A DNA stretch of 11,485 nucleotides from an uncultured Prevotellaceae bacterium. Lineage in GTDB: Bacteria; Bacteroidota; Bacteroidia; Bacteroidales; Bacteroidaceae. The DNA lies in contig CATXZX010000015.1 in assembly GCA_958404085.1 (NCBI GenBank), positions 1 through 11,485 of the forward strand, given 5' to 3'. How positions within the stretch are numbered: the first letter of the stretch is position 1; each line of letters begins with the position of its first letter. The translations under genes were made by a program, and so were the position numbers. Positions 1-6,505 of the stretch are shown here, piece by piece. The notes under the pieces were generated by a model that worked only from the letters and a program-made list of their open reading frames with translations, was not told the DNA's origin and searched no databases.

Positions 1-731
1 GGGCGTCCCGTCGTTTTCTCCATGTTTTTGGCGTAACGCATCAGTTCCAGCAGTTCTTCTTCGCTGCAGGCGCTGGTGTTCGTGTTTATGTAGCCGGCAT
101 CTAAGGCGATGTGTCCCTTGCGTATGGCTGCCAGCAGGCGTTTGCGCTGTTCGGGAGTGGCCTCGTGCAGGTAGCGCTCCACCGGCCATGTCACTTCGGG
201 GTTCCATCTGAACCGTGCCTCCTTCGGGTAGTCCGTGGTGGCTTCGGCCAGATTCATGGCTACGTCGAGGTTCCGCTTGTGGATGAACTCCACGTTTTCC
301 TGTGTGTTCGTGTAACCGATGTCCACATGCGAGTGGGGATAGATGTAGACTTTCCAGTGGCGCACGGCCGGAACGGTTACGCGTTGCTCCGTACGGGTAT
401 TTCCGCTGTGTAACGTCAGGCTGACCGTGTCCGCACGTTCCACTCCCACGCCCGGTGGAAGTAACACGTAGTACGCGCCGTCGGCCTTTTTACCGAGAAC
501 GGTCGTTTCGCTGCTTGTGCGCGAGGTTACCACTACGCGGCTTCCTTCCGGCAGTCCCTTGTCGTTGCCGTGCAAGCGTAGGGCGCGTCCGGGAGTTCCG
601 TCGGTGCGGTGTTTGTAGAAACTGCATACTTCAACCTTGAAAGTACTGGGGTTTTGTGCCGACAGGGGAAGTCCCCGGAACCCTATCCCCATACCTATTA
701 ATAATAGGATTTGTTTTTTTCGTTTGTCCAT
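1..731 (-). CDS. Exported GH38-like alpha-mannosidase, 5' part (truncated by window edge)
   Basis: The first 243 codons are present and the frame stays open to the left edge, so the C-terminal part is missing. The ATG (731-729) is followed by a charged stretch and a hydrophobic core (MDKRKKQILLLIGMGIGF), then a likely signal-peptidase site near SAQ (residues 24-26), so the enzyme is probably exported. Residues 133-137 read HSHVD followed by IGYT. This matches the N-terminal zinc-site signature of glycoside hydrolase family 38, where the H-x-D pair (here H135 and D137) binds the catalytic metal. Further on, FRWNPEVTWPVERYL resembles the conserved segment after that site. Known GH38 enzymes hydrolyse alpha-mannosides; the nucleophile Asp would lie outside the window, so activity and specificity cannot be judged. 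About 110 residues precede the catalytic domain and probably form a beta-rich accessory domain (inference). It has its own promoter and follows the terminator of the upstream nuclease gene. Confidence 0.75.
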   Translation of the reverse strand, partial: MDKRKKQILLLIGMGIGFRGLPLSAQNPSTFKVEVCSFYKHRTDGTPGRALRLHGNDKGLPEGSRVVVTSRTSSETTVLGKKADGAYYVLLPPGVGVERADTVSLTLHSGNTRTEQRVTVPAVRHWKVYIYPHSHVDIGYTNTQENVEFIHKRNLDVAMNLAEATTDYPKEARFRWNPEVTWPVERYLHEATPEQRKRLLAAIRKGHIALDAGYINTNTSACSEEELLELMRYAKNMEKTTGR

Positions 732-795
732 CGTGTGACGTTATGAAATGTTTAATCTGCGATACGTTTATCGTCGGGACAGTTTGCTGTCGTTA
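732..795 (-). promoter_or_regulatory. Leader of the GH38-like gene with two small hairpins
   Basis: The predicted untranslated leader between the -7 element and the ATG is about 60 nt. It holds two perfect 5-bp stems with 4-nt loops: gacag (778-782) with ctgtc (787-791), and cgata (760-764) with tatcg (769-773). The first would form at the very 5' end of the transcript. No match to a known riboswitch is recognised; a 5'-end stabilising structure is possible. Confidence 0.3.
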
Positions 796-803
796 CAAAG
801 GTA
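796..803 (-). promoter_or_regulatory. Bacteroidetes -7 promoter element for the GH38-like gene
   Basis: On the minus strand this reads TACCTTTG, a perfect match to the Bacteroidetes sigma-ABfr -7 consensus TAnnTTTG. It lies 65 nt upstream of the ATG at 731. No convincing -33 TTG is seen at the usual spacing. The upstream side is the T-tract of the preceding terminator, so the promoter sits immediately downstream of it. Confidence 0.6.
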
Positions 804-804
804 A

Positions 805-847
805 TTAAAAAAACATAACGCACGGTTTTTTGCCGTGCGTTATGTTT
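805..847 (-). terminator. Strong intrinsic terminator after the endonuclease gene
   Basis: A perfect 15-bp inverted repeat pairs 811-825 with 833-847 around a 7-nt loop (826-832). Reading along the minus strand, the stem is followed by an uninterrupted run of T (complement of the A run at 807-813) and then an AT-rich tail. It lies about 47 bp after the stop of the nuclease gene and about 75 bp before the GH38-like ATG, so it ends the phosphoesterase-nuclease transcript. Confidence 0.9.
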
Positions 848-893
848 GAAAAAATTGTGTTTCTGTCGGGACGCGTAGTTTGTTCATGTCCGT

Positions 894-1670
894 TCAGTTC
901 CAGTCGGCCAGCCGGTACGTGGCCTCTATGCGGCGTTCCAGTTTGTCGGGTACGGCCGGAAAGAAGTCCATGCCCGTCAGCCTTTCGATGTCGTCTACGC
1001 TCCGGGCTGCGGCTTCCATGTTTTGTTTGGCGCCCGTGTTGCGGTAGTAGAAGCCGATGGCTTTCTCCTTGCCCTTGCGCAGGGAGAGTACCACCTTGAA
1101 GAAACCGTCGGGCACGGGGATGCGGTGTGTCTTGCCGATGCTTTTGGTCCGTTTCTTCTCGAACACCGGGCCGCATACGATGTAGACGCTACCCTCCCGT
1201 ACGGCCCAGCGGCGGCATGCCTTTTCGAGCGCCGACCAGGGGCCGCTGTTCAGACTGCCTGCCTGCGGACAGATGTTGCTCATGTAGAAACATTCCTTCA
1301 TGGCCCGCGCACTCCATTTCATATCGGCGGCAGGGGCCATGTGGCCGCGGTCGTACCCCGAGTGCTTGTAGTCGTCGGTGGTCACACGGTGGGGCAGGGG
1401 CACGTCGGAATCGGGCTCGAAGTCGGTGGCACGGTCTATGTTGCCCTTCGTCTCGTTGCGCGTCAGTTGCCAGGCCACCCAGTTGGGCTGGTTGCGTTCG
1501 CGGTTGAAGGAAAGCGTGTGGCCCGTATGGGCGATGATGCGTTCGGGTACGCCCTTCATCCGGGCCGGGATTTCCGTTTTCCGTTGTGCGGAGGGACGGT
1601 CACCGGCCGCCTTTCCGCCCGGTAGGTGCAGGAAAGACAGGAGCAGGAGCAGATGGATAATGCGGTACAT
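894..1670 (-). CDS. Exported DNA/RNA non-specific endonuclease (beta-beta-alpha-Me, NUC1 family)
   Basis: The 258-residue protein begins with a hydrophobic signal peptide (MYRIIHLLLLLSFLHLPGG), so it acts in the periplasm or outside the cell. The family signature DRGHMAPAAD is at 107-116, with the general-base histidine at H110. The metal-binding asparagine is N141 in LNSGPWSALE, and E149 follows 8 residues later. The H-to-N (31) and N-to-E (8) spacings closely resemble those of Serratia nuclease. SNICPQ (131-136) is also typical. Enzymes of this family use Mg2+ to cut single- and double-stranded DNA and RNA with little sequence preference. The gene starts 28 bp after the stop of the upstream phosphoesterase with no promoter visible between, so the two are probably cotranscribed. 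Its coding DNA is GC-rich compared with the R-M genes in the window. Confidence 0.92.
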   Translation of the reverse strand: MYRIIHLLLLLSFLHLPGGKAAGDRPSAQRKTEIPARMKGVPERIIAHTGHTLSFNRERNQPNWVAWQLTRNETKGNIDRATDFEPDSDVPLPHRVTTDDYKHSGYDRGHMAPAADMKWSARAMKECFYMSNICPQAGSLNSGPWSALEKACRRWAVREGSVYIVCGPVFEKKRTKSIGKTHRIPVPDGFFKVVLSLRKGKEKAIGFYYRNTGAKQNMEAAARSVDDIERLTGMDFFPAVPDKLERRIEATYRLADWN

Positions 1671-1698
1671 AGCTTCGGATTGGTTTCAGCGGGTGAGG

Positions 1699-2853
1699 TT
1701 ACGGGCGTGTGATGTGGATGTTGTCTATGCGCTTACCTTCGGCGTCTACCACCTCGATGGTCATTTGGCTGGCATCGGCCGTAATCTTCATCACCGTGTT
1801 GTTGGAATTGGTGATAACGGGGAACGGGGTGTCGGTTGTGGCCTTTTGGTGGATGTATTTGTGCAGGTGGCCGCACAGCATGATGTCGGGTTTGGCCGTG
1901 CGGAGCAGCGACATGAATTTTTTGTCCACTTCTTCATTGCCGTGCCAGCCGCCGTACGGAGGTATGTGCGCTACGATGACTTTATAGGGAACTTCGCGGT
2001 ATTCGGGGCTCTCCAACACGCCCTTCAGCCATTCGGCCTGCCGGGTGCGGTAGGTGTCGTAGTCGGTAATGCCGGCATATTCCAGGTCGCTGTCGGGCTT
2101 GTCCTCGCCGGTGTCGAGCATGACGAGCAGAACCGGGCCGCGGCGTACCGTGAAGTAGAGGTTGGGCCTGGCGGGCGAGAAGTAGCGGTGGAACATGGGG
2201 GCGAAGATGCGGCGTGTCTCATGGTTGCCGCGTACGTAGTAGAAGGGTTTTTCGGAGGCAAAGTGCTTGATGGCCGTGTTCATGAATCCTTTGAAGAGCT
2301 GGTTCTCCGACGTAAAGTGCGATGCCATGTCGCCGTTGAATACCATGAAGTCCGTTTTTTTCATGTCGCATTGCCTGATGAGCTTCTCCAGCATCTCGTT
2401 GTTTTCGTGTATGTCGTTGACCACGGCGAAGGTCGTGCTTGCGGCTTGTCGCGAGCTGGTGGTGAACGACAGCGGTTCGCGGCTCCATACGTCGGTGGCG
2501 GCTATGTCGCCGTAGTGTACGCGGTAATCATTGTGTTTCAGTACTTCCTGTGCATAGACACGGTAGCGGTAGCGTGTGCCGGGAGTCAGCCCGCTGACAT
2601 GTACGACGTGCAACGAATCCTCGCGTTTGATGCCGTCTTGTGAGTCCCACAGGCGCGGGCGTTCGGTCTGATAGAAGTTGCTCCCGTCGTCGGGAATGAT
2701 TTCCACCCATCCGACGGATATTCTGTCGGTGGTCCATACGATGGAGGCCTCGGTGTCCGTAATGTCTTGCAGGTAGGGCAGGGATTTTAACCGGAAGGCC
2801 ATGGCCGGTGCCGCCAATAGGAGCGCCAGCAGGTATAAACAGGTTCTTTTCAT
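1699..2853 (-). CDS. Exported purple-acid-phosphatase-like metallophosphoesterase
   Basis: The 384-residue protein starts with a signal peptide (MKRTCLYLLALLLAAPAMA). The frame is open further upstream to an ATG at 2970, but only the start at 2853 puts the signal sequence first and places it 25 nt after a -7 element; the longer version would overlap the mini-RhuM ORF. Residues 21-133 look like the fibronectin-III-type N-terminal domain of purple acid phosphatases (SLPYLQDITDTEASIVWTTD, then VSGLTPGTRYRYRV). The calcineurin-like domain follows with the expected dinuclear-metal motifs: NDIH (146-149), GD (174-175), GNHE (209-212), AHIPP with H296, and GHLH (328-331). Such enzymes remove phosphate from phosphomonoesters or diesters; the substrate is not evident. 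It is the first gene of a unit with the exported nuclease, suggesting joint use on nucleic acids (inference). Confidence 0.88.
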   Translation of the reverse strand: MKRTCLYLLALLLAAPAMAFRLKSLPYLQDITDTEASIVWTTDRISVGWVEIIPDDGSNFYQTERPRLWDSQDGIKREDSLHVVHVSGLTPGTRYRYRVYAQEVLKHNDYRVHYGDIAATDVWSREPLSFTTSSRQAASTTFAVVNDIHENNEMLEKLIRQCDMKKTDFMVFNGDMASHFTSENQLFKGFMNTAIKHFASEKPFYYVRGNHETRRIFAPMFHRYFSPARPNLYFTVRRGPVLLVMLDTGEDKPDSDLEYAGITDYDTYRTRQAEWLKGVLESPEYREVPYKVIVAHIPPYGGWHGNEEVDKKFMSLLRTAKPDIMLCGHLHKYIHQKATTDTPFPVITNSNNTVMKITADASQMTIEVVDAEGKRIDNIHITRP

Positions 2854-2877
2854 TTTGAGAGTTTTGATAGAATGCGG

Positions 2878-2885
2878 CAAAATTA
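2878..2885 (-). promoter_or_regulatory. Probable -7 promoter element for the phosphoesterase-nuclease unit
   Basis: On the minus strand this reads TAATTTTG, matching TAnnTTTG, and ends 24 nt before the signal-peptide ATG. A -33 TTG at standard spacing is not clear. Because no obvious terminator separates the R-M operon from this gene, the element would supply independent expression. Confidence 0.45.
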
Positions 2886-2941
2886 GGCAAAAATCGCGAA
2901 AGAACAGTGTGTCGTGCAGTAGGAATCGTGCGTTAAAACGC

Positions 2942-3136
2942 TTACGCTGCCGTATTCTTATGGACAGCATAGTACAACATGTTTTGCACGGTAGCGAAAA
3001 GCATCTTTGTTATCTCGTCCTGTGGGTCATAGTCCGTGGCTGTGGCATAAATATCTGTAACCTGCTGATAGAAGTTGCGTTCACTGCTGCGAATATTTCG
3101 AATTTGCTGTAGTATGCCTTTTGTCATAATCGTCAT
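2942..3136 (-). CDS. Mini-RhuM: 64-aa ORF holding only the conserved RhuM core (gene remnant or small protein)
   Basis: The ORF starts at an ATG (3136-3134) that overlaps the res stop as ATGA, the arrangement used for translational coupling; a second in-frame ATG lies 3 codons on (3127). A further upstream start at 3163, inside res, is less likely. Residues 8-64 align without gaps to residues 141-197 of the full-length RhuM in the same operon, with 29 of 57 identical by hand count. Shared blocks include IRSSE, FY, DYDP and TVQN, and both carry TAA at the end. The ORF stops right after that TAA, where RhuM continues with EVIYKRAD; no continuation is found in the other frames downstream, and the RhuM N-terminal DNA-binding part is absent. 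At 51% identity this is not a recent copy. It may be the remnant of a second, divergent rhuM gene or a retained single-domain protein. Confidence 0.55.
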   Translation of the reverse strand: MTIMTKGILQQIRNIRSSERNFYQQVTDIYATATDYDPQDEITKMLFATVQNMLYYAVHKNTAA

Positions 3137-5493
3137 GCGTTTTGAGGATAAAAACAGTTCCAACTCAGTGTGTCGGTAGTATTATCTATAGGTAGCGATG
3201 AGTACAACCAGTTTTCATTCTTCCGGATAATGACGCCACCGTAGAGCGGCTGTTCTTCCGTTGTGTTTTCTTTTATATATTGCAACAAGGCGTTATGCTT
3301 GTCAGACGCAAAAACATCGCTGCCTATACTTTTGGTGTCGAACAGATAGATGTGCCCGTTCTTCATTCGGATTACGAAATCCACATAGAAAAGCGATTTT
3401 GCCTGCTCGTCTCCGGTGATATATTCTATGGCGTAATGCGGTTTGCCTTTATCCCCGTTCTTATACCACCAGTCTATGTATTGGTTGTTCTGTTCCAGAT
3501 AGGCAACAAAATCCTTTTCCGGATTCGATGCCTGATTGAGTTGCACAAACGGTAGTAGTGCATGATTACCGGTTTCTTCTATGTGACTTGTTTCGTTATC
3601 GTATGTCCGTTCTTCCGGTACTTCCCAGCCGTATTTCTTGAATACTCTTTTTGCTGCCGATTCTTTGCGGGCCTTATCACGGATACGAGCATATCTTTCC
3701 AACGCGGAGTCGATGATGCGGTCGAATTTGGGGCGATTCAAGTGGTAGAGTACCACCTTTTTGGCTTCCGTCTCATAGATTCCAAAGAAGTCGGCAAGTA
3801 TCTCCAGCAGGTAATTTGCTATTTTGTCAGTCCTTCCTTTGCTCTCGAACTGATGGCCTTTAGTGGCAATGTATGCCATAAACACACGGTCTATCTCCGT
3901 GGCTTTTCTCGCGTATTTTACGGTATCAACTTCCAGTACCTGTTCTTCATTTTGGAAGTGTACGTCTTGCGGTATCTCGATATTGATGTTCTTTACATCA
4001 AGGCGCAAGGAGTTAGCCACCTTTTTCCTGTTTTCATTGATTTGAAGGTCATCGCTATCCGGTAATATACTGCTTTCGTCATCATTATCCAACTTGGCCA
4101 ACTCCTCCAACGAGAATAGCAAGTTACCTTTCACAAAGTCCCAAAAACGGCGGGCTTCTTCGTGCAATACCTTACGAAAATCCGGTCCTAAATAGTTACG
4201 TTCTACATTGGGACGTTCTGTATAGCTTGACGGCAAGTTCACATTTTTCAGATTCTCACGACGGTGTGCGGTAATGGTATTGTTCAAGATATATCCGGCA
4301 TCTGCCGTAACAATCTGTATCTTGTCCTTGGCGATGTCGGTAAACACATAGCCGGAATTCAGTATCTCCTTTCGGTAATGTTTCTGCTCCGGCATACGCA
4401 TGATACGCCCCACTGTCTGTATGGTAAACTGGTCGCTTTGCAATTTGCGGAAGATGAGCAATACCGTTGCGCGAGGGCAATCCCAGCCCAAGGCAATCGC
4501 CTCTTTGAAAAGCAACACCTCTGTCAGGTTATCCGGCTTTTCAAGATCAGCCAGATTCTCTTTCTCACTGGCGAGCCATACTGCCAACCGATGATTGTCT
4601 GTTGTGATGCCACACATCACTTCAAGATATTTCTTTACCTGGTTGGCGATGGCTGTATCTTCGGTTGTCATACTTTCTTTGGTGTCGTTAGGCAGCTGAA
4701 TCAACAGCAGGGGATTGACGTTGGAGCCTACCGCTTTATACGCTTCGGCTATCTGGTTACGTTTGTCTAATGCCGCTTTGATAAGGTTGGCGTTGAGTTC
4801 CAGTTCGTCACTGAAATTCAGCTCTATTTCCGGATTGAGCACTACTTCCTTTTTTATCATCTCGGCCGCAATCACATCCTGACGATAGACCGTGACCTTT
4901 TCCTTTGGATTGGCAGTTTTGGGAGTGGCAGAAATACGAATCTCCACAGTCGGATTGATTCTATCGAGCACGGCAGCCGACTTGTCCGCTGTCTTCGACC
5001 AGAACATGTGTTCCTCGTCAATGATGGCTACAATAGGTAGGCCGAATTCCTCTTTCGTCCTGTCGGTTATTTCGTAAAGCGAGAGTGAACAATCACCCTC
5101 ACGTACCATTACATTATTCTCCTTATTCACGCTTTCCCAGTTTACAAAGAGTATTTCACCGGGACGGATACCTTCGTTCTGGTCAAGTTCGTCGAACATT
5201 ATCGGGCGAAGCGTGCGTGTCTCCTCAAATGCGCCTTTCAATTTTTCATAACTCTGTATGTGCAGTTTTCGTGGGGCAAACCATATAAATGCCACTTCCT
5301 GGTAACGGCTGTCACCACGGTCGTGCAATTCGTCCATCAGTCCTGCCAACATCTGGCAAGCCATTACGGTCTTTCCGGCTCCGGTGGTTGCCTCGAACAC
5401 TAATTTATTGCGCAGTCCTCCGAGGTTTAACAGACGGATAGTCTTATCCACCAATTCGGTTACGGCTTTCTGTTGATATGCTAAGTTCTTCAT
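3133..5493 (-). CDS. res: Type III restriction endonuclease subunit Res
   Basis: The 786-residue protein is the ATP-dependent cleaving subunit of a Type III R-M system and works in complex with Mod. The superfamily 2 helicase motifs appear in order: Walker A TTGAGKT (36-42), Walker B DEEH (159-162), SATP (188-191), GWDCP (336-340) and QTVGRIMRMP (359-368). The C-terminal nuclease domain is visible as YVDFVIR (703-709) followed by IYLFDTKS (715-722). D705 and D719-T-K721 fit a PD-(D/E)XK active site. The protein is shorter than classical EcoP-type Res (about 970 residues), but all motifs are present, so it looks intact. It starts 10 bp after the rhuM stop, and its own stop overlaps the start of the mini-RhuM ORF. 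Known Type III enzymes cut after meeting two unmethylated sites in opposite orientation; the target here is unknown. Confidence 0.93.
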   Translation of the reverse strand: MKNLAYQQKAVTELVDKTIRLLNLGGLRNKLVFEATTGAGKTVMACQMLAGLMDELHDRGDSRYQEVAFIWFAPRKLHIQSYEKLKGAFEETRTLRPIMFDELDQNEGIRPGEILFVNWESVNKENNVMVREGDCSLSLYEITDRTKEEFGLPIVAIIDEEHMFWSKTADKSAAVLDRINPTVEIRISATPKTANPKEKVTVYRQDVIAAEMIKKEVVLNPEIELNFSDELELNANLIKAALDKRNQIAEAYKAVGSNVNPLLLIQLPNDTKESMTTEDTAIANQVKKYLEVMCGITTDNHRLAVWLASEKENLADLEKPDNLTEVLLFKEAIALGWDCPRATVLLIFRKLQSDQFTIQTVGRIMRMPEQKHYRKEILNSGYVFTDIAKDKIQIVTADAGYILNNTITAHRRENLKNVNLPSSYTERPNVERNYLGPDFRKVLHEEARRFWDFVKGNLLFSLEELAKLDNDDESSILPDSDDLQINENRKKVANSLRLDVKNINIEIPQDVHFQNEEQVLEVDTVKYARKATEIDRVFMAYIATKGHQFESKGRTDKIANYLLEILADFFGIYETEAKKVVLYHLNRPKFDRIIDSALERYARIRDKARKESAAKRVFKKYGWEVPEERTYDNETSHIEETGNHALLPFVQLNQASNPEKDFVAYLEQNNQYIDWWYKNGDKGKPHYAIEYITGDEQAKSLFYVDFVIRMKNGHIYLFDTKSIGSDVFASDKHNALLQYIKENTTEEQPLYGGVIIRKNENWLYSSLPIDNTTDTLSWNCFYPQNA

Positions 5494-5503
5494 TGTTTTC
5501 TGT

Positions 5504-6505
5504 CTATTCCTTTAATTTTTTCTGTTCCTTTTCAAAATTCTCCAAGAAGTGAATTTCGACAGGCGATAATTCATACATAGTCCGTTCCTTAAACTTATCA
5601 TATTCCATGTCGGCTTTCTGTTTTGCTATCTCTGCTGATACTCTACCTGCATGGGTAAGTAGCTCTTTTCCTGATAGTTTAAGGAAATCGTCCAACTTCT
5701 GAATCCAGTCTTTCATATACATGGGCTGATGCGACTTGGCTTGTAGTTCTGCAAAATCAAGGTACAGATTGACTATCCTGTTGAGCGTATCAATTTCGTC
5801 TGCCGAAAGATAGTTTTTTGCCACCTCTGCATCAGTACGTTTAGGCATTGCGCCTGTCCACGAGGTTAATCCCATGAAATCCTTTTCTGCATCGGCACGT
5901 TTATATATTACTTCAGCGGCAGTGTGTCCGTGAGCGGAAAAGTGCATCTTGTTCTGCACGGTCTTGAAAAATAGTTGTGTGGCTTCTGCCCGTGGGTCAT
6001 AGTCGATGCTTAACGCATAGATTGCCAAAACCTTTCGGTAGAACACCTTTTCAGATGAGCGAATGTCGCGAATACGTGCAAGCAATTCATCAAAATAGTT
6101 GCCACCTCCGGCACGTTTCAGCAGTTCATCGTTCAGGGCAAACCCTTTCACGATATATTCGCGCAGTACATTTGTAGCCCATATACGGAACTGAACGCCA
6201 CGATGTGACTTTACACGATAGCCTATGCTGATTATCATGTCGAGATTGTAAAAAGCCATTTGGTATTTTTTGTTGTCAGTGGCAGTTGTTGCAAAAAACG
6301 CAACAACTGAATCTGTCTGCAACTCTCCTTCTTCAAACACATTCTTTATGTGTCGTGAAATGGTGGACTTATTTCTTTGAAACAGTTCAGCCATCTGGTC
6401 GGCAGTGAGCCACACCGTATCGCCCGACAGGGTTACTTCTATCTTCGATTGCCCATCGGGGGTTTGGTAGAGTATGATGTTTCCTTTATCCTGCTGATCG
6501 TTCAT
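5504..6505 (-). CDS. rhuM: RhuM family protein between mod and res
   Basis: The 333-residue protein matches the virulence RhuM family, named after a Salmonella pathogenicity-island gene and of unknown biochemical function. The N-terminal part (about 28-120) has a DNA-binding look: VWLTADQMAELFQRNKSTIS (31-50) resembles a helix-turn-helix, then NLDMIISIGYRVKS (87-100) and the FRIWATNVLREYIVKGF segment. The conserved core covers about 141-200 (RIRDIRSSEKVFYRKV, DYDP, FFKTVQNKMH, TAAE). The C-terminal end is charged and probably helical (about 290-333). Its ATG overlaps the mod stop as ATGA and its stop is 10 bp before res, so it is made together with the R-M enzymes. RhuM genes are often seen next to restriction-modification genes, which suggests a defence or regulatory role here (inference). 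There is no signal peptide; it is cytoplasmic. Confidence 0.88.
   Translation of the reverse strand: MNDQQDKGNIILYQTPDGQSKIEVTLSGDTVWLTADQMAELFQRNKSTISRHIKNVFEEGELQTDSVVAFFATTATDNKKYQMAFYNLDMIISIGYRVKSHRGVQFRIWATNVLREYIVKGFALNDELLKRAGGGNYFDELLARIRDIRSSEKVFYRKVLAIYALSIDYDPRAEATQLFFKTVQNKMHFSAHGHTAAEVIYKRADAEKDFMGLTSWTGAMPKRTDAEVAKNYLSADEIDTLNRIVNLYLDFAELQAKSHQPMYMKDWIQKLDDFLKLSGKELLTHAGRVSAEIAKQKADMEYDKFKERTMYELSPVEIHFLENFEKEQKKLKE

Noticed and set aside
1378..2643. A 421-codon plus-strand open frame across the nuclease and phosphoesterase genes
   Set aside because: It spans two recognised minus-strand genes and the gap between them; the product shows no family features. Long antisense frames are expected in GC-rich coding DNA.
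2930..2941. Small inverted repeat (gcgtt/aacgc) just after the mini-RhuM stop as a terminator of the R-M operon
   Set aside because: The stem is only 4-5 bp with a 2-4 nt loop and no T-run follows on the minus strand.
2854..2970. N-terminal extension of the phosphoesterase to an ATG at 2970
   Set aside because: It would bury the signal peptide at residue 40, overlap the mini-RhuM ORF and include the -7 element within coding sequence.
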